Part shown: positions 1 to 8,867 of the stretch, piece by piece
Layout of the letters: each line of letters starts with the position of its first letter
How positions within the stretch are numbered: the first letter of the stretch is position 1
From: JALEFZ01 sp038527485
Lineage (GTDB): Bacteria; Bacteroidota; Bacteroidia; J057
Assembly (NCBI GenBank): GCA_038527485.1
Contig: JBCBFT010000010.1
Coordinates: forward strand, 40,072 to 104,071
DNA: 64,000 nt
Reading direction: 5' to 3'
Position numbers and translations under genes: made by a program
Notes under the pieces: generated by a model
Told to the model about the DNA's origin: nothing
The model's database searches: none
Seen by the model: only the letters and a program-made list of their open reading frames with translations

Positions 1-2
1 TA

Positions 3-2114
3 GATCAGTCTATTCAGGACTTTGTGGGCAACTTGTTACAATCTGTAGTGATAGTCTTGCTGACGATGCTCACTTTCTTGGGACTGAGGACGGGGGTCGT
101 CGTGGCGAGTTTGATTCCATTGGCCATTATTACCACGTTGTTTCTGATGGGGATGCTGGATGTGGGCTTGAATAAGGTTTCGCTGGCTGCGCTGATCATG
201 GCTTTGGGGATGCTCGTAGACAATGCCATTGTGATAGCAGAATCGATCATGGTGAAGATGGAAAACGGGGAGAAAGCTGCGAAAGCTGCTATCGATTCAT
301 GCGGAGAGCTGGCCATCCCACTGCTGATTTCTTCCTTGACGACTTCGGCGGCCTTCCTTTCCTTCTTTTTGGCTGAATCTACCCTAGGCGAAATCGTAGG
401 TCCCTTATTTGTCGTGATCTCTTTGGCCTTGCTTTCTTCCTGGTTATTGTCCCTCACAGTGGTCACCCTATTGGCTACCTTCCTGATTCGAGTCAAAGCC
501 AAATCGGACGATACAGAAGCAAAACCGAGTTTTTTCGATAGAATTACAGATTATTATCTCCGAATTCTCGTACCTGTTTTGAAACGTCCATGGCTTTTCT
601 TAGCAGGGATTTTGGTCGCCTTTGTCCTCTCGATCATGGGGCTGGGAAAACTTCCTTTCATCTTTTTCCCTGATTCTGAACGAAACCTGATTACAGTGGA
701 TATGAACCTTCCCGTGGGTACTTCTATTGAGCAAAGTGAAGCTGTTGTAAATAAGTTGGAAAGCTTCTTGGCTGAGAATCTAGAAGTTTCAGAAGACAGA
801 ACGAAAGGCGTAAAGTCATGGACTTCCTTTGTGGGAGAGGGACCTGCGAGCTATGATTTGGGGTATCAGCGTGCCCAGCCGCAATCAAACTATGCCCATA
901 TCTTGGTCAATACCACTTCAGGAGATGACAACCAACTGGTCATTGACGCACTTCGTGCCTATGCTTTTGACAATCTCCCCGATGCAGAGGTCAAGGTCCA
1001 GCGACTCAAACAAGGGGGAGGGTCGGGTATCCCGGTGCAAGTCAGGGTAAGTGGCGCCGAGCCCAACGAGCTCTTTCGGATCTCCGAAAACATTCGGCGG
1101 AAGTTGGGACAGATACAAGGAAGCGTGAATATCTCGGACGACTGGGGACCCAAACTCAAGAAACTGGTGGTAGACATCGATGAGGCAGCAGCTCGCCGTG
1201 CAGGACTCTCCAATCAAGATATCGCTCTGTCCCTACAGACAGCTCTGTCTGGTTTTGAAACGGGGGATTATCGAGAAGGGGAAGACAATCTGCCCATCAT
1301 TCTGCGTAGCAACAATAGCCAAGAATTGGACATTAGTCAACTCAAGACCATCAATATTTTTGCGCAAAACTCTGGGAAGTCTGTTCCACTAGCGCAGGTA
1401 GCCTCTTTGGTTCCTTCCTGGCAGTTTGCAAAGATCAATCGACGGGACCTCTATCGTACCATTGTCATCAATGCCTACCTGCAGGGAGGATACACAGCAA
1501 GGGATATTACCCAAGAGTTGGAGCCTTGGTTGGAAGAAGAAGCTAAAAAATGGCCTGAAGGATATACCTATGAGCTTGGGGGAGAAGCAGAAGACAGTGC
1601 TTCGGGCTTACAAGCAGTCATTGATCAGTTGCCCATTTCTGGTTTCCTCATTGTCTTGCTCTTGATCCTTCAGTTCAATTCCTTCAGGAAGACGACCATC
1701 GTACTCGGTGCCATCCCGTTGGGAATCATTGGTGTGGTCTTGGGACTCTTCCTCTTCAAGTCCTATTTTGGATTCTTTGCCTTTTTGGGGATCATCTCGC
1801 TTGCTGGAATCATCATCAACAACGCGATTGTGCTACTGGATAGGATAGAGATTGAGCAGGAAGAATATAAGCGAGTGCCTTGGGAGTCGATCATTGCAGC
1901 TTGCCAGCAGCGTCTACGGCCGATTCTCCTGACGACTTTCACCACGACGCTAGGCTTGATTCCGCTTTACCTCGGCGGAGGCTTGATGTGGGAGCCGATG
2001 GCGATAGGCATCATTGTGGGACTGCTGTTCGGAACAATCATCACACTTTTGTTTGTGCCTGTGCTATACAAATTACTTTATCAAGTCAAAGCGCCTACTA
2101 GCCCTAAGCTTTAG
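3..2114 (+). CDS. RND-family efflux permease, C-terminal two thirds (5' end outside window)
   Basis: Inner-membrane proton-driven pump of the AcrB/RND superfamily, normally working with a periplasmic adaptor and a TolC channel. The reading frame is open to the left edge (the first visible residues are DQSIQDF), so the GTG at 24 is not a real start; about 703 of a usual 1000-1050 residues are visible. The fragment begins just before TM2. The TM4 proton-relay motif reads GMLVDNAIV, with Asp-Asn in place of the Asp-Asp of AcrB, as in many Bacteroidota RND pumps. A large periplasmic loop follows (roughly residues 215-530), then TM8-TM12 with the conserved GIIINNAIVL segment in TM10. Its adaptor would be expected upstream, outside the window. 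Substrate cannot be told. It ends with a hairpin at 2148-2176 and has no same-strand operon partner downstream. Confidence 0.93.
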   Translation, partial: DQSIQDFVGNLLQSVVIVLLTMLTFLGLRTGVVVASLIPLAIITTLFLMGMLDVGLNKVSLAALIMALGMLVDNAIVIAESIMVKMENGEKAAKAAIDSCGELAIPLLISSLTTSAAFLSFFLAESTLGEIVGPLFVVISLALLSSWLLSLTVVTLLATFLIRVKAKSDDTEAKPSFFDRITDYYLRILVPVLKRPWLFLAGILVAFVLSIMGLGKLPFIFFPDSERNLITVDMNLPVGTSIEQSEAVVNKLESFLAENLEVSEDRTKGVKSWTSFVGEGPASYDLGYQRAQPQSNYAHILVNTTSGDDNQLVIDALRAYAFDNLPDAEVKVQRLKQGGGSGIPVQVRVSGAEPNELFRISENIRRKLGQIQGSVNISDDWGPKLKKLVVDIDEAAARRAGLSNQDIALSLQTALSGFETGDYREGEDNLPIILRSNNSQELDISQLKTINIFAQNSGKSVPLAQVASLVPSWQFAKINRRDLYRTIVINAYLQGGYTARDITQELEPWLEEEAKKWPEGYTYELGGEAEDSASGLQAVIDQLPISGFLIVLLLILQFNSFRKTTIVLGAIPLGIIGVVLGLFLFKSYFGFFAFLGIISLAGIIINNAIVLLDRIEIEQEEYKRVPWESIIAACQQRLRPILLTTFTTTLGLIPLYLGGGLMWEPMAIGIIVGLLFGTIITLLFVPVLYKLLYQVKAPTSPKL

Positions 2115-2147
2115 AAAAGACTCATTAGCGACCCTAGTTTTTATCAC

Positions 2148-2176
2148 GGGGGTGGACTTCATCAGAAGTCTGCCCC
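2148..2176 (+). terminator. Imperfect hairpin after the RND gene
   Basis: GGGG(G)TGGACTTC pairs imperfectly with GAAGTCTGCCCC around an ATCA loop, followed by TTTCC. It begins 34 bases after the RND stop codon. The U-tract is weak. Confidence 0.4.
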
Positions 2177-2303
2177 TTTCCTATTCCCATCTCTCCCATT
2201 TCGTTGCCCCTCACCCCAAAAAGTTGAATCCCATATTCCCCTTTTCGAGATTGGCCCCAATGATCCATTATGTGTAGGATCTTCACTCAATCTTCAAAAG
2301 GAA

Positions 2304-2882
2304 ATGAAAAAGCAAAAACTATATACACTCATCAAAATCGCGCTATTCTTGTTTATCTTAAACGGCCTAGTATTCGCATTATTGGGCTTTGAAAAAGATC
2401 AAGAAGTGGCAGGAGCATCTCCATTTTTAGAGAAAGAGCTAGACGAATTGAGTACTTATTTCTCCCAGTCTGAGGCACTAGACACCAGTGTATCTCAGGT
2501 GCCTGTGGCCTGGCATTTGGACCATTCCCTGAAAGTGATCAATCGTATTCACGATACGCTCACAGCTTCGAATCCCAAGGATTATTCCATCAATTTGAAC
2601 CCTGTGCGCATCGCCGTTTTTACCTCTGGGAAAATGCCACGTGGACGAGGGAAAGCGCCCCGATCGGTCCTTCCACCAGATACCATCACACTTTCAGCGC
2701 TTGAAGCACAATTCATAGAAGCGCAGGGTCAAACAGCCCAATGGGATACTTTGGCCAAACACGCCCATTTTACCCATCCCGTTTTTGGTAAGCTTCATCG
2801 TCAACATTCGAAGCAGTTTATCATCATTCATACCCAGCACCACCTAGCCATCATTCGAGACATCTTGCAAAAACAACCTTGA
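2304..2882 (+). CDS. Membrane-anchored DinB/DUF1569-like protein
   Basis: A 192-residue protein with an N-terminal hydrophobic segment (residues 9-28), probably a membrane anchor or uncleaved signal, followed by a region resembling the DinB/DUF1569 four-helix fold. Conserved His clusters fit that fold's metal site: WHLDHSLKVI near residue 71 and HTQHHLAII near residue 176, plus the HPVFGKL stretch that parallels HPFFGKM in the DUF1569 protein at 4400. The basic insert GRGKAPR near residue 114 is reminiscent of the loop in those proteins. Catalytic activity is unknown; some DinB-fold proteins are thiol transferases, but I would not assign that. AAGGAA just before the ATG is one of the better ribosome-binding sites in the window. 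It is the first gene of the group leading to the sigma factor at 4875, though 490 bp separate it from the next gene. Confidence 0.7.
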   Translation: MKKQKLYTLIKIALFLFILNGLVFALLGFEKDQEVAGASPFLEKELDELSTYFSQSEALDTSVSQVPVAWHLDHSLKVINRIHDTLTASNPKDYSINLNPVRIAVFTSGKMPRGRGKAPRSVLPPDTITLSALEAQFIEAQGQTAQWDTLAKHAHFTHPVFGKLHRQHSKQFIIIHTQHHLAIIRDILQKQP

Positions 2883-3373
2883 TCAAGTCCATCCATAGGA
2901 AGCGTCTTCATATAGAATCCTATGCATGATCGTAGCCAGCACACTGATCCGCCGTAAGGCGTCGCTCGATAGACGAGAAACACCCTAGCACCTTTTGTCA
3001 ACGGTAGTCTATCTTCGATCGTAAATTTTTTATCATTCATAATCGGCCAGCTAGACGAAGCGAGCTTCGTTTTACTGGCCGATTGTATTTGGTTTTGCAC
3101 CTTCAAATCAAAAGTGTGCGGCAGTGAAATCCTATTTTATCATATTCTGATACACCTCTTGTTAGAGGCAACTTTTCAAGAGAACGGACCGATTCAGGCC
3201 GCTCTTAGACACGATGGATCGCATATCTTTCCCGTCGCGTAGATGGGGCTTTTTCCCTATTTTATCAGAGCATTTATTTTTTTTTGAAAAAAAATCATCC
3301 AAACTGTCCAATTCCCAAAAACTCGCTCGTCATGGGGGTGAAATTGAGTAAAAAACATCTAATTTTTCCCATT
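2883..3373. other. Intergenic region with one strong hairpin
   Basis: No credible gene. It holds the hairpin described at 3041-3084 and an AT-rich stretch before the next gene. A short minus-strand frame overlapping 2828-3106 has no recognisable protein features. Confidence 0.5.
3041..3084. repeat. Two-tier hairpin
   Basis: Outer arms AATCGGCCAG and CTGGCCGATT (10 bp perfect) enclose a second stem ACGAAG/CTTCGT. There is no strong T-run on either side, and it lies 157 bases after the preceding gene, so it may be a dispersed repeat or processing site rather than a terminator. Confidence 0.6.
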
Positions 3374-3922
3374 ATGACACGCTTACTAATTCCATCATTG
3401 ACTGTATGTTTCCTTTTCATCGGCTTGACCTTATCTGCTCAAAAAGTCATCCGAGTGGTTACCACCCAACAAATCGAAGCTTCTAGTGAAGAGGCGTTTC
3501 AAGTGCTACGTAACTTTGAGCGATTCCCTGAGTGGTCTCCTTTCGTCGTCGCCGATCCTGAACAAAAGCACCATGTGACAGGCGAAACAGGCCAAATAGG
3601 TTCTGCCTTTCACTGGGAAGGCGTTGCTGAAAAAAGCGAGGGCCAACAAACCCTAGTTGCGCTGAGGGGCACCGAATACTTGCGCATGGAATGTGATATT
3701 ACAAAGCCGTTCAAAGATCAACCGACCTTTGAATACCACATTGCTAAGACATCGGATGGGATAGAGATTACCCAAACTTTTGAACTTACATGCTCTGGAT
3801 TTAGCCGTTTTATGATGCGCCTGTTTGGAGTAGAGAAACAAATCGCTGCAACGAACGCGCTTGGCCTGACACGCTTGCAAACCCTGCTTGAAAGTGAAAA
3901 TCAAGTAGCTATATCTAAGTAA
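3374..3922 (+). CDS. Secreted SRPBCC (START/polyketide cyclase-like) protein
   Basis: A 182-residue protein: signal peptide (MTRLLIPSL to the LSAQ site near residue 23), then an SRPBCC fold of about 150 residues with the typical opening I-x-A-S-x-E-x-x-F-x-x-L-x-N-F-x-x-F-P-E-W-S-P-F. Such helix-grip domains bind hydrophobic ligands; the ligand here is unknown. The frame is open from 3284, but I choose the ATG at 3374 because it places the signal peptide at the N terminus; the 30 extra residues upstream are basic and uninformative. It is 49 bp upstream of the YCII gene and may be co-transcribed with it. SRPBCC, YCII and DUF1569 proteins often sit beside ECF sigma factors, which supports membership in this cassette. 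Confidence 0.75.
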   Translation: MTRLLIPSLTVCFLFIGLTLSAQKVIRVVTTQQIEASSEEAFQVLRNFERFPEWSPFVVADPEQKHHVTGETGQIGSAFHWEGVAEKSEGQQTLVALRGTEYLRMECDITKPFKDQPTFEYHIAKTSDGIEITQTFELTCSGFSRFMMRLFGVEKQIAATNALGLTRLQTLLESENQVAISK

Positions 3923-3971
3923 TCTTACTTTTCTTCCTTTATACCATTCTCACATCTAACAGAAATCTAGT

Positions 3972-4316
3972 ATGAATGAATTTATGATGATTTTCCGACA
4001 TGTCCCTGATGCTGCTTATGAACCTTCCCCCAAGGAATTGGAAGCGGAGATGAAAAAATGGCAAGATTGGATCGGTGGTATTGCCGCGCAAGGAAAGTTC
4101 GTAAGTACCAACCAATTGACTTATGAAGGCAAAACTGTAGCCCCAGATGGCATGATTACCGACGGACCCTACGCAGAGGTGAAGGAAGTCGTGGGAGGAT
4201 ATGTATTTGTCAAAGCAGCCTCATTGGAGGAAGCTATAGACATGACAGCAGGCTGCCCCATGTTTGACCACGGTGGCACTGTAGAAGTGCGCAAGATCAT
4301 GCCTTCAGAATTTTAA
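3972..4316 (+). CDS. YCII/DGPF-domain protein
   Basis: A 114-residue protein spanning a whole YCII-related (DGPF) domain. Visible signatures are MNEFMMIFRH at the start, a middle segment with W-x-x-W, the DGPYAEVKEVVGGY motif near residues 63-76 (the variant that names the DGPF family) and the C-terminal VEVRKIMP. The fold is a ferredoxin-like dimer with possible catalytic His/Asp; the biochemical role is unknown. DGPF proteins are the standard genomic partners of ECF42 sigma factors, and an ECF42-type sigma factor lies two genes downstream at 4875, which supports a functional link. Confidence 0.88.
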   Translation: MNEFMMIFRHVPDAAYEPSPKELEAEMKKWQDWIGGIAAQGKFVSTNQLTYEGKTVAPDGMITDGPYAEVKEVVGGYVFVKAASLEEAIDMTAGCPMFDHGGTVEVRKIMPSEF

Positions 4317-4399
4317 TCACTTCATCGGCCATAGGGGTTTGGCTCTCTTGTATATGCGGGCAGGACGCCTATGGCTACTCACTTAAAATCAATAGAAAA

Positions 4400-4852
4400 A
4401 TGAAAGATATATTCAATCAAGACACAATTGAAGTCTTAAAAGCACGAATCTCCCAACTTTCAGAAGACTCAACTGCTCAGTGGGGGGAAATGAATGTGTA
4501 CCAAATGCTCAAACACTGCACAGAAAACGATAAGATGATGACGGGAGAGCGCCAGTTTAAGCGACTGTTTATCGGGAGAATTTTTGGGAAAATGTCGTTG
4601 CGCTCTAGTACCAAAGACGACAAGCCCCTTGACCAAAATTCTCCTACACATCCCGATTTGATCATTAAAGACACTGGAGAGGTCGCCGCTCAAAAGCAGG
4701 AATGGATCAAGGTATTGGAAGGATACTATGCAAAATCTGCTGCTACATTTGAGGGATTTACCCATCCGTTTTTTGGCAAAATGACGCCAGAGCAAATAAG
4801 TATTTGGGCCTATAAGCACATTGACCATCATTTGCGCCAATTTGGTGTGTAA
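4400..4852 (+). CDS. DUF1569 (DinB-fold) protein
   Basis: A 150-residue cytoplasmic protein that is essentially one DUF1569 domain. The characteristic stretches are MNVYQMLKHCTEND near residues 31-44, HPFFGKMTPEQ near 122-132 and KHIDHHLRQFGV at the C terminus, which carry the His residues of a DinB-type metal site. No signal peptide. Activity is unknown. It follows the YCII gene by 83 bp (with a possible long hairpin using GCCATAGG at 4328 and CCTATGGC at 4368) and is followed 22 bp later by the sigma factor, so it is very likely in the same transcript. It is one of three DUF1569-like proteins in this window (also 2304 and 20181). Confidence 0.85.
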   Translation: MKDIFNQDTIEVLKARISQLSEDSTAQWGEMNVYQMLKHCTENDKMMTGERQFKRLFIGRIFGKMSLRSSTKDDKPLDQNSPTHPDLIIKDTGEVAAQKQEWIKVLEGYYAKSAATFEGFTHPFFGKMTPEQISIWAYKHIDHHLRQFGV

Positions 4853-4874
4853 CTTGTTGGGAAATCTAGGGTAT

Positions 4875-6110
4875 ATGGAATCGAACCTTGCACAGCTCTT
4901 CCGAGAAGAATATAGTAAGCTGGTCGCTGTCCTCTGCAAAAGTTTTGGATTGAAGAATATCCAGCTAGCAGAGGACATTGTTAGTGATACCTTCATCACT
5001 GCTGTGGAAACATGGGGAAAAAAGGGGTTGCCCGACAATCCGACTGCTTGGCTATACACAGTTGCTAAAAACAAAACACGCGATCAGATGCGCCGAAAAA
5101 AGCTTTTTCAAGAAAAAATACAAGTAGATTTGCAGCAGAAGAAGGGGGAAACGACTGAAATTATCCTAGATTTTTCGACTCAGCATATTCAGGACAGCCA
5201 GTTGCAAATGATTTTTGCCATTTGCCATCCAAGTGTATCAGAGGAGGCTCAGATCGGCTTGGCCCTGCGTATCCTCTGTGGGTTTGGCATTGATGAAATT
5301 GCAGATGCCTTTTTATCCAACAAGGAGACGATCAATAAGCGGTTGTTTCGTGCAAAAGAAAGACTCAGAAAAGGAAATATCTCCATTGAGTTTCCTCCAC
5401 AGGAGGAACTTCCTACCCGACTAGAAACCGTTTTGCGAACCCTTTACCTCTTATTTAACGAGGGCTACTATTCCATTTCTTCCAACAAATCTTTGCGCAA
5501 AGACTTTTGTGTAGAAGCCATGCGCTTGGCCTACCTGCTCACACAATATGCCCATACCGATCAACCACAAGTCAGTGCCCTGTTGAGTTTGATGTGTTTT
5601 CATGCCTCCCGCTTCGATGCGCGTTTAGATGATAGCGGTGTGTTTGTCTTGTATGAGGATCAAGATACCTCCCTTTGGGACAGTGACCTAAAGCAAAAGG
5701 GCGAACACTACCTCAACCGTTCTTCTACGGGGGAGGCATTGTCGAGGTATCACTTGGAAGCAGCTATTGCGTTTTGGCATACAGAAAGAGAAGACTCGGT
5801 AGAAAAGTGGGAAAACATCCTACAGCTATACAACTACTTATTGCAAACGGCCTATTCTCCTGTAGCTGCGCTGAACAGAACCTATGCACTCGCGAAGGTG
5901 TACAATCGAGAGAAAGCATTGGCAGAAGCTCAGAAGATCAAGCTAGACAAACATCATTTCTATCACTGCCTTTTGGCAGAGCTATATGGAAAGGAAAAGA
6001 GGGAAAAAGCATTGGCACACTTGAATACCGCCTTGGAACTAGCAAAAAGCGAAGGAGATAAACGCCTCATTCAGCGAAAGATTTCTGCCTTAGAAACGCA
6101 TGAAAAATAA
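4875..6110 (+). CDS. ECF42-type RNA polymerase sigma factor with DUF6596 C-terminal extension
   Basis: A 411-residue sigma-70 family protein. Region 2 (L-F-R-E-E-Y-x-K-L-V-A-V at the N terminus, then the W-L-Y-T-V-A-K-N segment) and region 4 (IDEIADAFLSNKETINKRL near 150) direct promoter recognition. The long C-terminal part has the DUF6596 signature LYLLFNEGYYSIS and the TPR-like segment SPVAALNRTYALAKV, as in the ECF42 group, where the extension replaces an anti-sigma factor in control. The frame runs from 4821, overlapping the DUF1569 gene, but the ATG at 4875 starts the conserved MESNLAQLFREEY and leaves a 22-bp spacer. The YCII/DGPF gene two positions upstream is the classic ECF42 partner. 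It probably controls its own cassette, but no promoter motif was identified. Confidence 0.9.
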   Translation: MESNLAQLFREEYSKLVAVLCKSFGLKNIQLAEDIVSDTFITAVETWGKKGLPDNPTAWLYTVAKNKTRDQMRRKKLFQEKIQVDLQQKKGETTEIILDFSTQHIQDSQLQMIFAICHPSVSEEAQIGLALRILCGFGIDEIADAFLSNKETINKRLFRAKERLRKGNISIEFPPQEELPTRLETVLRTLYLLFNEGYYSISSNKSLRKDFCVEAMRLAYLLTQYAHTDQPQVSALLSLMCFHASRFDARLDDSGVFVLYEDQDTSLWDSDLKQKGEHYLNRSSTGEALSRYHLEAAIAFWHTEREDSVEKWENILQLYNYLLQTAYSPVAALNRTYALAKVYNREKALAEAQKIKLDKHHFYHCLLAELYGKEKREKALAHLNTALELAKSEGDKRLIQRKISALETHEK

Positions 6111-6457
6111 TTTACGCCATCTCCTGCGATAGCAATCCAATAACCTTGGGTAACGATCTTACTCAGGTACTCAAGCAAATTCCGATAGCCTGACTCAGAC
6201 AAATGATCCTTCTTAGAGTTGACCCTAAGCCAAATTGTGGACTATATCATATTGAATACCAAGATTATATGAACCTATCTGCCCGTAGATCTATCCATAC
6301 TAAATACTTGTTCTCCAAAAGAGCTAAAATATAGGGCAGATGGTGGAGCCTGTAGCTGTTGTTTTTACACTAGATCTTAGAGCAGGGAAATATTCTAAAG
6401 GAATACTTCCCTGAAAAATGACCGCTTGAAGTATGCGTATTAAAAAATATTGTCTGT
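6111..6457. other. Convergent intergenic region
   Basis: It lies between the sigma-factor gene and porX, which face each other. Apart from the hairpin at 6383-6413 I see nothing in it. Confidence 0.5.
6383..6413 (-). terminator. Hairpin downstream of porX
   Basis: CAGGGAA and TTCCCTG close a stem that continues, after one A-C mismatch, with TATTC/GAATA around TAAAG. It is 44 bases past the porX stop. Neither side has a good U-tract, so termination strength is uncertain. Confidence 0.55.
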
Positions 6458-8029
6458 TTACCTGCCTTTAGGTGCCAATTCTACAATGGGAATCAACATT
6501 TCCTCAAGACTGATCCCTCCGTGCTGGAAAGTGTCTTTGTAGTAGTTGACGTAATAATTATAGTTATTGGGATAGGCAAAGAAGTAGTCTTCCATAGAGA
6601 AAACGTAGGTCGAGCTAACATTTGACTTGGGAAGTCGGGCTTCTTGTGGCTTCCGCACGGTGAATACATGCTTCAAGCTCTCGTCATAGTTGAGATTTCT
6701 TCCCTGCTTGTATCGCAGATTGGTGGTTGTGTTGCGGTCGCCGATGATGCGTATAGGGCGCTTGACACGTACGGTTCCATGATCTGTCGTAAGGATGATT
6801 TTGACGTTGCGCTCGCTGAGGGTACGCAGGGCACGCAGCAACTGAGAATGCTCCAGCCATCCCCTGGAAAGGGAGCGATAAGCAGCTTCGTGTGGTGCCA
6901 ACTCTCGTATGATATTCATCTCGGTACGAGAGTGTGAGAGCAGATCAATGAAGTTATAAACGATGAAATTGACATCATTTTGCAGCAGATTGAGGATGTT
7001 ATCTGCTAGATTTTTTCCATCATCATTGGTGATGACCTTATGGTAGCTATGCTTTACGTTGAGGCGGTGACGCTTGAGCATAGATTCTACAAATGCAGCT
7101 TCATGCTTATTCTTTCCCCCTTCTTCATCGTCATTTAGCCAAAGTTTGGGATATCGCTGCGAAATTTCGAGCGGCATCATACCCGCAAATATGGAGTTAC
7201 GTGCATATTGAGTGGCTGTCGGCAGGATCGAGTAGTAGGCTTGCTCCTTAACGACATAAAACAACTCGGAAATGATGCTCTGAAAAGCGCGCCATTGGTC
7301 CAGTCGCAGACAGTCTACCAAGATGAAGAAGACACTTTCGTATCCTCCATCGAGATGGGGAAAGGTCGTTTGGGGAATAACATCAGGAGAGAGAATCGGC
7401 CGCTCGCTCAGATCCCCTGTATTCACCCAGTCGAGGTAGTTTCGCGCCACAAATTTCCCAAAGTTGCTATTGGCTTCTGAAAGCTGATTGGCGAGGACTT
7501 CTTCCATACTTTTGTCCTCATTCTCCTCCATTTTTGCATCCCAATAGATCAGCTTTTTGTAGATGTCGACCCACTCGGGGTGGTCATTATCCTCAAAAAA
7601 CTGCATGGCAATGTTTCGGAAGTCTTGCTGATAGCCAGAATTGACTTTTGCCGTGACGAGCCGTTTATTTTCCAGCACTTTCTTCAATGCAAGGAGGATT
7701 TGGCTTGGCTTAACAGGTTTGATGAGGTAATCTGCAATCTGCGCCCCCAAGGCATCTTCCATGATGTGCTCCTCTTCCGATTTGGTGACCATGATCACAG
7801 GCTGACTGGGTTTGATCTGTTGAATCTCAGACAAAACTGTCAAGCCATCCATTCCTGGCATTTGCTCATCGAGGAATACAACATCATAGCTTTTTTCCTT
7901 GATCAACTCCAGGGCATCTATGCCGTTACTGACAGACTCTACCTGAAAATCTTTTTCTTTCAGGTACATCATATGTGCTTTCAGGAGATCAACCTCGTCG
8001 TCTACCCATAGTATTTTTGCGCTCGCCAT
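6458..8029 (-). CDS. porX: PorX: response regulator with PglZ effector domain, T9SS regulator
   Basis: A 523-residue two-domain protein. An N-terminal CheY-like receiver (1-125) has the acidic pair in VDDE near residue 10, phospho-acceptor Asp54 in FLDEQMPG, and the KP pair in LIKPVKP. A C-terminal PglZ (alkaline-phosphatase superfamily) domain has VDCLRLDQWR, LPTATQYARNS and TTDHGTV, which fit the zinc-ligand and nucleophile positions. This architecture and length are those of PorX, which with the kinase PorY controls type IX secretion genes and whose PglZ domain is reported to act on phosphodiester signals. No porY or T9SS structural gene is visible nearby, so it is an orphan regulator here, as is usual. 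Three T9SS cargo genes in the window agree with the call. A 9-bp inverted repeat lies just upstream of its start (8043-8066). Confidence 0.93.
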   Translation of the reverse strand: MASAKILWVDDEVDLLKAHMMYLKEKDFQVESVSNGIDALELIKEKSYDVVFLDEQMPGMDGLTVLSEIQQIKPSQPVIMVTKSEEEHIMEDALGAQIADYLIKPVKPSQILLALKKVLENKRLVTAKVNSGYQQDFRNIAMQFFEDNDHPEWVDIYKKLIYWDAKMEENEDKSMEEVLANQLSEANSNFGKFVARNYLDWVNTGDLSERPILSPDVIPQTTFPHLDGGYESVFFILVDCLRLDQWRAFQSIISELFYVVKEQAYYSILPTATQYARNSIFAGMMPLEISQRYPKLWLNDDEEGGKNKHEAAFVESMLKRHRLNVKHSYHKVITNDDGKNLADNILNLLQNDVNFIVYNFIDLLSHSRTEMNIIRELAPHEAAYRSLSRGWLEHSQLLRALRTLSERNVKIILTTDHGTVRVKRPIRIIGDRNTTTNLRYKQGRNLNYDESLKHVFTVRKPQEARLPKSNVSSTYVFSMEDYFFAYPNNYNYYVNYYKDTFQHGGISLEEMLIPIVELAPKGR

Positions 8030-8042
8030 AATGATTCTCTTT

Positions 8043-8066
8043 ATTTGATTCGATGCTGAATCAAAT
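8043..8066. promoter_or_regulatory. Inverted repeat in the porX leader
   Basis: Perfect 9-bp arms ATTTGATTC and GAATCAAAT are separated by 6 bases. The repeat ends 13 bases upstream of the porX ATG. It could be an operator for a dimeric regulator or a leader hairpin affecting translation. Confidence 0.5.
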
Positions 8067-8468
8067 GTTTCGCTTATTGTTCAAATTGTACCGTCGTGCC
8101 TGCCTATCGAAGTAAATCGGAGGAAAGTATGACAAAATAACAAAAGGGTAGAAATCCTGGCAGTGGCAATGAGATTTTTTGGTGGAAAGTAAGAATGTAC
8201 TAAAGATAGCAACATCCAGCTTTAAATGACGAAAATTTGAGGGGAAAGTTGATGTTTGATCCGATTTTTTGAAAAAGAATGAGGGGAAAGTCTAAATAGA
8301 AATACTCAAAGGGAAATAATAGACTAAAAATCAGGGCTTTATTGGCAGTTTATGCACCGAAGAATAATCTGTATAAATCTCTAAGATCTGTGGTTAGATA
8401 CTTGGCCACATATAGTCTTAAGTACTCTGTAACATAACTTTTTTAATATTCAACTATCGCCTTCAGCG

Positions 8469-8569
8469 TCCCGAGCATTAGACTCGGGATTTTTAGGAAA
8501 AAAGAACCAATCCCGATGATGAATCTCGGGATGGAATTTCAGCCCAATCCCGAGCGTAAAACCTCGGGA
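8469..8569. repeat. Three consecutive CCCGAG/CTCGGG hairpins
   Basis: Hairpin 1 (8469-8489) is TCCCGAG/CTCGGGA with a 7-base loop followed by TTTTT; hairpin 2 (8510-8532) is ATCCCGA/TCGGGAT; hairpin 3 (8548-8569) is TCCCGAG/CTCGGGA with an 8-base loop. The same arm sequence is used three times at about 40-bp steps, so this is a repeat family and not one terminator. The flanking genes point away from it. Confidence 0.75.
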
Positions 8570-8867
8570 CCCCTATCTCCAAATTCCAAGGCCAACGCCC
8601 CCCCAGATTACCTGTTACTAAGCTCGAATATTATAGTATAAAACTTTTGTTACACTGTGTTAAGTTGCCGATCATAGACATGCTTTCTTCTATGTCACAA
8701 CAACAACGATAGATTTGATGGCCAATTCAAGCCTACCTAATTCCTATGAGCTGAGCGGTTAAAAATTCTAATATTCATTTTATGTAGCCATAATTGCCGT
8801 ATTTTCGTATCTATAATTTAGGGTTAACAATCAGCATCTAACCAGAAACACATTTATACAAAAATAC

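Larger units (their letters stand above)
8030..8867. other. Long divergent intergenic region
   Basis: It separates porX (minus) from the AAA gene (plus). It contains the inverted repeat at 8043-8066 and three related hairpins at 8469-8569; the rest is AT-rich without a credible ORF. No convincing Bacteroidota promoter (TTTG, about 19 bases, TAnnTTTG) was found for either gene. Confidence 0.5.

Noticed and set aside
14..502. 162-codon minus-strand frame
   Set aside because: It is antisense to the RND gene's well-supported membrane helices.
2828..3106. Minus-strand frame over the gap after 2882
   Set aside because: It overlaps the end of a supported gene and has no recognisable motif.
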